From contig DAOVIK010000028.1 of NCBI GenBank assembly GCA_030673735.1, positions 1 to 11,011 of the forward strand: a stretch of DNA of 11,011 nt. The letters run 5' to 3'. Source of the stretch: Anaerolineae bacterium. GTDB taxonomy: Bacteria; Chloroflexota; Anaerolineae; Anaerolineales; E44-bin32. This document shows, one piece after another, positions 6,059-11,011 of the stretch. Within the stretch, counting starts at the first letter, position 1. Each line of letters opens with the position of its first letter. The translations under genes were made by a program, and so were the position numbers. The notes under the pieces were generated by a model that saw nothing but the letters and a program-made list of their open reading frames with translations, made no database searches and had not been told where the DNA came from.

Positions 6059-7357
6059 ATGCCATCGACATTTAGCTCACGTCTTCCCGGCTTCTATGAT
6101 ATGAGCCTTGAGGCGCGCCTTCGGCGCATCGCTGAAATAGCAGCTCTCCCCAACGAAGTCCGTAGCGTCCTGGAACCCGAAGGCGGTCTCTCCGCAGAAC
6201 AGGCCGATCACATGATCGAAAACGTGATTGGCGTTTTCGGCTTGCCCTTGGGAGTGGCGACCAACTTCGTGATCAACGGCCGTGAGGTGCTGATCCCCAT
6301 GGCCATTGAAGAGCCATCAGTTGTGGCTGGGGCATCCTACATGGCCAAACTGGCCCGTCAGGGTGGCGGGTTTCGCGCCGAGAGCACCGAACCGCTGATG
6401 ATCGCCCAAGTACAGCTTCTCGACGTACCAAACCTCACCAAGGCCGCCAAGGCGCTGCAGGAACGCAAGGCTGAGATCCTGGCCCGGGCGGATCAAGTGG
6501 ATTCGGTGATCACCGAACTTGGCGGCGGAGCTCGAGATCTGGAAGCCCGTCCTTTCAAGAAGACCGCCGTCGGTCCCATGCTTGTGGTGCACCTGATCTA
6601 CGATACTCGTGATGCCATGGGCGCCAATGCCTTGAACACGGCAGCCGAAGCCATCGCTCCGCTATTGGAAGAAGTCACCGGCGGGCGCGCTCATCTGAGG
6701 ATTGTTTCCAATCTCGCCGATCGGCGCATTGCCCGCGCAAGCTGCACTATCCCACTAGAGGCACTTGCTTATGACCAATTCAGCGGCGAACGTGTGCGGG
6801 ATGGTATCGTCGAGGCCTGGGCGCTCGCCGAAGCCGATCCCTACCGTGCATCAACGCACAACAAAGGCATCATGAACGGTGTAGATGCTGTGGTAATCGC
6901 CACGGGCAACGACTGGCGCGCTGTCGAGGCTGGCGCCCACGCATACGCCGCAAGGTCTGGACGATATACTTCACTTAGCCGATGGTGGATTGAGGACGAG
7001 GGCTCTTTGGCAGGAGAGCTAGAGATGCCCATGGCGGTCGGCATTGTTGGAGGAGCCACCAAAGTCCATCCCACTGCCAAGGCCTGCCTGGCCTTGTTGG
7101 ACGTGAGCAGCGCGCGCGAAGTGGCGGAGATCGTCGTGTCGCTGGGCCTGGCCCAGAATCTGGCTGCGCTTCGCTCTCTCGCCACCGAGGGAATTCAAAG
7201 GGGACATATGGAATTGCACGCCCGGCAGGTGGCCATCGCCGCCGGCGCGGAGGGCGCACAGATCACGCGTGTGGCCCAGCAGATGGCATCTGAAGGAGCT
7301 GTTCGTCTGGACCGCGCAAGGGAGCTGCTGCGCGAGAAGGGCAAGAAGGGAAAGTGA
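6059..7357 (+). CDS. mvaA: Hydroxymethylglutaryl-CoA reductase, class II
   Basis: A 432-residue HMG-CoA reductase of class II, the length and motif set of the Pseudomonas mevalonii-type enzyme. It interconverts HMG-CoA and mevalonate with NAD(P)H in the cytosol. Motifs: ENVIG (54-58) near the substrate CoA; E84 in EEPSV; DAMGAN (185-190) for the cofactor; K269 and N273 in HNKGIMNG; D285 in GNDWRA; and the C-terminal H387 in ELHARQ. The catalytic Glu/Lys/Asp/His set is complete. ATG at 6059 is preferred, with AAGGAG (6047-6052) 6 nt upstream. The frame is open much further back, to 5543, but that part lies antisense to the kinase gene, and an ATG at 6029 would fall in the putative -10. Class II enzymes serve mevalonate breakdown in some bacteria, but the HMG-CoA synthase next door points to the biosynthetic direction here. 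Confidence 0.95.
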   Translation: MPSTFSSRLPGFYDMSLEARLRRIAEIAALPNEVRSVLEPEGGLSAEQADHMIENVIGVFGLPLGVATNFVINGREVLIPMAIEEPSVVAGASYMAKLARQGGGFRAESTEPLMIAQVQLLDVPNLTKAAKALQERKAEILARADQVDSVITELGGGARDLEARPFKKTAVGPMLVVHLIYDTRDAMGANALNTAAEAIAPLLEEVTGGRAHLRIVSNLADRRIARASCTIPLEALAYDQFSGERVRDGIVEAWALAEADPYRASTHNKGIMNGVDAVVIATGNDWRAVEAGAHAYAARSGRYTSLSRWWIEDEGSLAGELEMPMAVGIVGGATKVHPTAKACLALLDVSSAREVAEIVVSLGLAQNLAALRSLATEGIQRGHMELHARQVAIAAGAEGAQITRVAQQMASEGAVRLDRARELLREKGKKGK

Positions 7358-7368
7358 TTCCAGAAATC

Positions 7369-7468
7369 ATCCGGTGAGGTGTGGTACAACGCATAGGGGG
7401 TTCGCATCGCTGTAGTTTGCTGCGATGACATCGCTCAACATGACATAGGAACACCGGATCGCGATGCG
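7369..7468 (+). promoter_or_regulatory. Putative structured leader between the HMG-CoA reductase and synthase genes
   Basis: The 140-bp gap holds interlocking inverted repeats. ATCCGGTG (7369-7376) pairs with CACCGGAT (7452-7459). CGCATCGC (7403-7410) pairs with GCGATGCG (7461-7468). Between them, CATCGC (7405-7410) can pair with GCGATG (7422-7427), which can instead pair with CATCGC at 7429-7434 or act with it as a 13-bp palindrome. The second pair crosses the first, so they exclude each other or form a pseudoknot. No T-tract is present. It could be a cis-regulatory RNA, or operators for a regulator recognising GCGATG. It matches no riboswitch family I can recognise. Confidence 0.4.
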
Positions 7469-7497
7469 CTGCGTTCTTCCGAGATGAGGAAGCAGGT

Positions 7498-8571
7498 ATG
7501 GAGCAAAGCAACCAAGATCGCCTCTTGAAACCGAGCAAGCAAGTGGGCATCGTGGGCTATGGGGCATACATCCCGCGCTATCGCCTGCCGGCAAGTGAGG
7601 TGGCCAGGATTTGGGCTGGGGGAGCAGGTGGCGTGCCTATCGTGGAGAAGGCCGTGCCCGGCATCGACGAGGACGTGATCACGATGTCGATCGAGGCCGC
7701 TCGCAATGCGCTTGCACGCGCGTCAATCGACCCCAGCGAGATACGCGCCGTCTGGGTAGGGTCTGAATCCCATCCTTATTCCGTCAAACCAAGTTCCACT
7801 GTCGTTGCCGAGGCGATCGGCGCTACACCTCACACCTTGGCTGCAGATTGGGAATTCGCCTGCAAAGCCGGGACCGAAGCCATTCAAGCCGCCATCGGTT
7901 TTGTGGGCTCCGGCATGGCGCGCTTCGCTTTGGCCATCGGTATGGATACCGCCCAAGGGCGTCCCGGTGACGCGCTGGAGTACACGACCGGAGCCGGCGG
8001 CGCAGCGATCATCTTAGGGCCGAGCGACGAGAGCTTGGCGCACTTTGAGGGCTCGTACTCGTACGCAACCGATACGCCCGATTTCTGGCGACGCGCTGAT
8101 GAGAAGTATCCTGAACATGGAGAGCGCTTCACCGGAGAGCCCGCCTATTTCAAGCACGTACTCACCGCCGCCAAGGAACTCATGAGCCTGACCAACACTG
8201 GCCCTGAAGATTACGCTCACGTCATATTCCACCAGCCGAATGTTAAGTTCCCCCAGCGCGCAGGCCGCATGCTTGGCTTCGCCGACGAACAGCTGGAGGC
8301 AGGCCTACTGGTTTCCGTGATTGGCAACACATACGCTGGCTCGCCGCTGGTAGGATTGGCCTCCGTTCTCGACATCGCCGAGCCCGGCCAACGTTTGCTA
8401 CTTGTCTCGTATGGATCCGGAGCGGGATCGGATGCCTTCAGCCTCTCCGTTACCGATCGACTTGTGGAGGCACGTGAAAAAGCTCCCAGCACCCAGGATT
8501 ACATCGGGCGCCGTACCGAAGTGGATTACGCGACCTATGCTCGCTACCGTGGAAAGCTGACATTGTCATGA
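7498..8571 (+). CDS. Hydroxymethylglutaryl-CoA synthase, archaeal type
   Basis: A 357-residue HMG-CoA synthase of the short archaeal type, which condenses acetyl-CoA with acetoacetyl-CoA to HMG-CoA. It has the thiolase-like fold, with the catalytic triad visible: E90 in VGSESHPYSVKPSS, the nucleophile C122 in EFACKAGTEA and H245 in FHQPNVKFPQRAG. Other family marks are DALEYTTGAGGAA (158-170) and GNTYAGSPLVGLASVLD (276-292). The ATG has GAGGA (7486-7490) 7 nt upstream. The stop overlaps the start of the thiolase-family gene by ATGA, a sign of translational coupling. In methanogens this enzyme sits in a complex with thiolase and a DUF35 protein, sharing a CoA-binding site; the same three genes are together here. 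All catalytic residues are kept, unlike in the thiolase partner. Confidence 0.95.
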   Translation: MEQSNQDRLLKPSKQVGIVGYGAYIPRYRLPASEVARIWAGGAGGVPIVEKAVPGIDEDVITMSIEAARNALARASIDPSEIRAVWVGSESHPYSVKPSSTVVAEAIGATPHTLAADWEFACKAGTEAIQAAIGFVGSGMARFALAIGMDTAQGRPGDALEYTTGAGGAAIILGPSDESLAHFEGSYSYATDTPDFWRRADEKYPEHGERFTGEPAYFKHVLTAAKELMSLTNTGPEDYAHVIFHQPNVKFPQRAGRMLGFADEQLEAGLLVSVIGNTYAGSPLVGLASVLDIAEPGQRLLLVSYGSGAGSDAFSLSVTDRLVEAREKAPSTQDYIGRRTEVDYATYARYRGKLTLS

Positions 8572-9752
8572 GCAACAACACACCTACCGACCCAACACAG
8601 GATGTATTCATCGCTGCCGTAAGCCTTGTCAAGGTTGGAGAGCATTGGGATACCTCCTTGCGTGAACTGGCCAATCATGCAATCCACCACGTCTTGATCG
8701 AGGCAAACGGTTTACGCCCCCAGGCGCTCTACATCGCAAACGCCTTCGCGCCGATCCTCTCTCGTCAAACCCAACTCGGCGCATTGGTGGCAGACTTCTC
8801 CGGATTGCGCGGTATTGAAGCCTCAACCGTCGAGGCCGCCGGCGCATCCGGTGGCATGGCGGTGCGGCAGGCCTACCTGGCCGTGGCTTCGGGGACATGT
8901 GACACGGCATTGGTTGTCGGCGTAGAGAAGATCACCGACAAGATCGGACCAAGCATGTTGGCAGCACTATCCAGCGCCGCAGATTCCGACCATGAAGCCC
9001 CACACGGTATCACCCCGGCTGCCCAGGCTGCTCTGCTAATGCGGCGCTATCTCCATGAACACGAAGCGCCCGCCGATGCGCTAGCTGGTTTCAGCATCAC
9101 GGCTCATGCCAATGCGGTATCCAATCCCAACGCCATCTTCCGGCGCGCTTTGAGCGCCAAAGCGTATTCCAAGGCTGCCATGGTCTGCGATCCGCTCACC
9201 ATCATGGACGCAGCACCCAGCGTCGACGGCGCTGCAGCGGTCCTGCTGGCTCGAGGTCACGTACTGCCCACGGCACCGGATTTGCCGCGTGTTCGCATTG
9301 TGGGATCAGCGGCTTCGACGACCGCACTCGCCCTGCATGATCAACCAGACCTGTTGACACTCACGGCCGCCAAGCAGTCTGCAGATTTAGCTTATGCGCA
9401 GTGCGGCCTATCGGCCAAAGATATCGATCTCTTCGAGCTTCACGACCAGTTTTCAATCTACAGCGTGCTCGAACTAGAGGCTGCAGGCTTTGCCGAAGCA
9501 GGCCACGGATGGGAGCTGGCCCGCGACGGTGAGATAGGTCTTGAGGATCGCATACCGATCACCACATTCGGAGGCTCAAAAGCACGCGGCGATCCGGGAG
9601 GCGCAACTGGCGTCTATCAAGTGGCAGAGGTCACGCTTCAACTCCAAGGCCGTGCAGGAGACAACCAAGTTCCGGATGCTAAGATTGGGATGGCGCAGTG
9701 TCTGGCCAGCGCCGGCGCCACAGCATGCACGCATATCCTGCAGCGTACTTAA
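8568..9752 (+). CDS. Thiolase-family protein of the archaeal HMG-CoA synthase cluster, catalytic residues lost
   Basis: A 394-residue protein of the archaeal acetyl-CoA acetyltransferase (SCP2-thiolase-like) family, recognisable by VGEHWDTSLREL (23-34), GVEKITD (118-124), ALHDQPDLLTL (255-265), ELHDQFSIY (290-298) and the C-terminal GATG and ATACTHIL elements. Expected active residues are missing. The nucleophile motif, normally VEAACASGG, reads VEAAGASGG, so Gly92 stands for Cys. The motif normally SGGLKAxGHPxGATG reads FGGSKARGDPGGATG, so Asp342 stands for His. The usual QNVGG near the end is QCLAS (377-381). H292 is kept. The frame is intact and well coupled to the synthase gene, so this is not a decaying pseudogene. 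It probably cannot make acetoacetyl-CoA by the usual ping-pong mechanism and may be a structural or CoA-handling subunit of the synthase complex. An unlinked active thiolase would then be needed. Confidence 0.85.
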   Translation: MSNNTPTDPTQDVFIAAVSLVKVGEHWDTSLRELANHAIHHVLIEANGLRPQALYIANAFAPILSRQTQLGALVADFSGLRGIEASTVEAAGASGGMAVRQAYLAVASGTCDTALVVGVEKITDKIGPSMLAALSSAADSDHEAPHGITPAAQAALLMRRYLHEHEAPADALAGFSITAHANAVSNPNAIFRRALSAKAYSKAAMVCDPLTIMDAAPSVDGAAAVLLARGHVLPTAPDLPRVRIVGSAASTTALALHDQPDLLTLTAAKQSADLAYAQCGLSAKDIDLFELHDQFSIYSVLELEAAGFAEAGHGWELARDGEIGLEDRIPITTFGGSKARGDPGGATGVYQVAEVTLQLQGRAGDNQVPDAKIGMAQCLASAGATACTHILQRT

Positions 9753-9768
9753 GGGCCATTATGGCTTG

Positions 9769-9802
9769 TTGATAGTTCTTGATAGTTAGGCGTATCTATA
9801 CT
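9769..9802 (+). promoter_or_regulatory. Promoter region of the DUF35 gene with tandem TTGATAGTT repeats
   Basis: TTGATAGTT is repeated at 9769-9777 and 9779-9787 with a 10-bp step, one helical turn. TATACT (9797-9802) is a good -10, 28 bp start to start from the first copy. No -35 hexamer is found 16-18 bp from it. Upstream of the HMG-CoA reductase gene the same element lies at the identical distance from TATACA. The thiolase gene ends at 9752 without a visible terminator, so read-through from upstream is also possible. Confidence 0.5.
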
Positions 9803-9843
9803 TTGCATCAACGAGCCAGAAGTACATGATCTGAGGTGATGGA

Positions 9844-10248
9844 ATGGAAGTGTCACGCCACTGGAGACTAAAGAAGCAGCGCTACGCCCTACAGGGTGAG
9901 GTGTGTCCGCATTGCAGTGTGAAGATCTTTCCTCCGCGGGACATCTGCCCCGATTGCGGCCTGGATGCGCGCACACCATTCCAATTCAGTGGTCGCGGAG
10001 AGGTGTATTCTTTCACCACGGTGCGCGACGCGCCGGAGGGTCATTCTGAGCAAGTACCCTACACCGTGGCGTTGGTCCGGCTCGAGGAAGGACCGCTGGT
10101 TACCGCCCAGCTCACTGATTTGGACCAGCAGGATGTAGAAATCGGCTTGCCTGTTGAGATGGTCACTCGCAAGCTTCGCTCCGACGGTGAAAGAGGCATG
10201 CTCGTTTACGGCTATAAGTTCCGCCCGTTGCTCCGGCCTGCGGCTTAA
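9844..10248 (+). CDS. DUF35 zinc-ribbon/OB-fold protein, partner of thiolase and HMG-CoA synthase
   Basis: A 134-residue protein with a rubredoxin-like zinc ribbon (C21-P-H-C24 and C35-P-D-C38) followed by an OB-fold domain from about residue 45 (GRGEVYSFTTVRDAP, then PYTVALVRLEEGPLVTAQL). This is the DUF35 architecture. Such proteins hold thiolase-fold enzymes together; in the methanogen complex the DUF35 subunit joins thiolase and HMG-CoA synthase and helps form the shared CoA site. The Zn-ribbon Cys set is complete. A strong ribosome site, GAGGTGAT (9833-9840), precedes ATG. The 91-bp gap from the thiolase-family gene contains its own putative promoter, so the adaptor may be made in different amounts from the enzymes. 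A terminator follows 31 bp after the stop. Confidence 0.93.
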   Translation: MEVSRHWRLKKQRYALQGEVCPHCSVKIFPPRDICPDCGLDARTPFQFSGRGEVYSFTTVRDAPEGHSEQVPYTVALVRLEEGPLVTAQLTDLDQQDVEIGLPVEMVTRKLRSDGERGMLVYGYKFRPLLRPAA

Positions 10249-10279
10249 TCGCAGTTTCCAACCCGCTCAACTATGCATG

Positions 10280-10309
10280 GACTGCCCAATTCAGGGCAGT
10301 CTTTTTATT
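10280..10309 (+). terminator. Rho-independent terminator after the DUF35 gene
   Basis: GACTGCCC (10280-10287) pairs with GGGCAGTC (10294-10301) around AATTCA, an 8-bp stem followed by TTTTTATT. It lies 31 bp after the DUF35 stop and closes the mevalonate block. Confidence 0.9.
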
Positions 10310-10366
10310 ATGTATAGCTCAAGACCGGCATGCATCTTGCAACCTCATCAGCAGCCAACATTGCGC

Positions 10367-10395
10367 TTGACGCGCTGAAACGCCTGTGCTACCAT
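10367..10395 (+). promoter_or_regulatory. Sigma70-like promoter of the LysM lipoprotein gene
   Basis: TTGACG (10367-10372), a 17-bp spacer and TACCAT (10390-10395) with a TGC extended -10 (10387-10389). This is the best promoter match in the window. The start of transcription is expected near 10402, leaving a leader of about 49 nt with AGGAGG (10440-10445) before the ATG at 10451. Confidence 0.75.
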
Positions 10396-10450
10396 GCGCG
10401 GCTGGGCCACGATGGCTTGATCCGTTGCTCGAGCACATTAGGAGGAGCCC

Positions 10451-11011
10451 ATGGGCAAAAAGTGCATGCGAATCCTGGTCATCTCCAGTTTCGCCGGGCT
10501 TGCTCTACTCTCAACAGCTTGCACCCGCTCTTTATCAACTCCGCCGCCTACTTCCACGGGGGAGACTGGCTCATTCCAGCAAGCCACCATGGAAGCCGTT
10601 CTATCCTCCTTCCTGACGCAAACCGCTCAGGCCTTGGAGCCTCCCGAAGAAACTCCGGAGCCCACCACAACTCCCGGGATCATTCTTGTTCCCACGAACA
10701 CTCCGGAAGGCACGCCGCCAGAGGTCCATGTGACTCCGGCCGCCGGCACCCCTACGCCCAGAGGTCCGATCGAGCATGTTGTGCAATCCGGTGAATGGTT
10801 GCTGGATATTGCCCGCAGATACGATGTCGAGCCGGAGGAAATCATCGACCTGAACGGGCTCACGCCCCCATACGCCCTCTATCCGGGCCAGATACTCAAG
10901 ATCCCCGTCGAAGGTGATGAGACGCCGGAGCCGGAGGGCACTCCCTTGCCCGGTGGAATCACGTATGTGGTACAAGCCGGAGATCGGATCTACTCCATCG
11001 CTCGTAAGTTC
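10451..11011 (+). CDS. LysM-repeat lipoprotein, N-terminal part (runs off the window)
   Basis: An open frame of 187 codons with no stop before the window ends. The N-terminus (MGKKCMRILVISSFAGLALL) is a signal peptide leading to LSTAC with C24 as the likely lipidated residue; Ser at -3 is less usual than Leu. Residues about 25-105 are a low-complexity linker rich in Pro, Thr and Glu (repeated TPE and TPG units). A first LysM domain covers about 108-153 (HVVQSGEW, DLNGL, LYPGQILKIPV). After a second P/E/G-rich linker, another LysM starts at about 170 (TYVVQAGDRIYSIARKF). LysM binds N-acetylglucosamine-containing glycans such as peptidoglycan, so the product is probably a cell-envelope lipoprotein; a catalytic domain could lie further on. 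The start is set by AGGAGG (10440-10445), 5 nt upstream. Lipoproteins of this style are frequent in Anaerolineae. Confidence 0.9.
   Translation, partial: MGKKCMRILVISSFAGLALLSTACTRSLSTPPPTSTGETGSFQQATMEAVLSSFLTQTAQALEPPEETPEPTTTPGIILVPTNTPEGTPPEVHVTPAAGTPTPRGPIEHVVQSGEWLLDIARRYDVEPEEIIDLNGLTPPYALYPGQILKIPVEGDETPEPEGTPLPGGITYVVQAGDRIYSIARKF

Noticed and set aside
9755..9765. GCCAT-T-ATGGC inverted repeat just after the thiolase-family gene as a terminator
   Set aside because: The stem is only 5 bp with a one-base centre and no T-run follows, so termination is not supported.
10330..10794. 154-codon + strand reading frame and a 124-codon minus-strand frame (10601-10975) over the start of the LysM gene
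   Set aside because: Both are out of frame with the signal peptide, lipobox and LysM repeats, and look like His/Ser/Arg-rich products of the Pro/Thr-rich linker read in another frame.

Overview
The window looks like chromosomal DNA of a bacterium of the Chloroflexota, most likely the Anaerolineae. The clues are an archaeal-type HMG-CoA synthase/thiolase/DUF35 set inside bacterial-style sequence (Shine-Dalgarno sites, sigma70-like promoters, NarL-type histidine kinase) and a lipoprotein with a Pro/Thr-rich linker and LysM repeats. This placement is inference; no rRNA or other marker is present. There are no tRNA or rRNA genes, insertion sequences or CRISPR arrays.

Left part (1-2975, + strand): the last 40 codons of a probable MttB-type methyltransferase are followed by a complete methyltransferase corrinoid protein. 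Then come an aldo/keto reductase and an exported or membrane-anchored alpha/beta hydrolase. Signalling block (about 3000-5914): a stand-alone receiver (+) sits behind a helically phased array of direct repeats. It faces a second stand-alone receiver (-) across a bidirectional terminator. The second receiver has Glu in place of the phospho-accepting Asp and lies downstream of a two-GAF NarX/DevS-like histidine kinase. Neither receiver has a DNA-binding output domain.

Mevalonate block (6059-10248, + strand): class II HMG-CoA reductase, archaeal-type HMG-CoA synthase, a thiolase-family protein overlapping it by ATGA, and a DUF35 zinc-ribbon/OB-fold protein. In archaea the last three products form one complex that makes HMG-CoA, which the reductase turns into mevalonate for isoprenoid lipids. 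Here the thiolase-family member lacks both the nucleophilic Cys and the GHP-motif His, so it looks like a scaffold or pseudoenzyme. The reductase and DUF35 genes share a promoter element (TTGATAGTTnTTG, exactly 28 bp upstream of the -10 in each), and the reductase-synthase gap holds several matching inverted repeats that could form alternative RNA structures.

Right edge (10249-11011): a clear terminator, a good sigma70-like promoter with an extended -10, and the start of a LysM lipoprotein gene that runs off the window.
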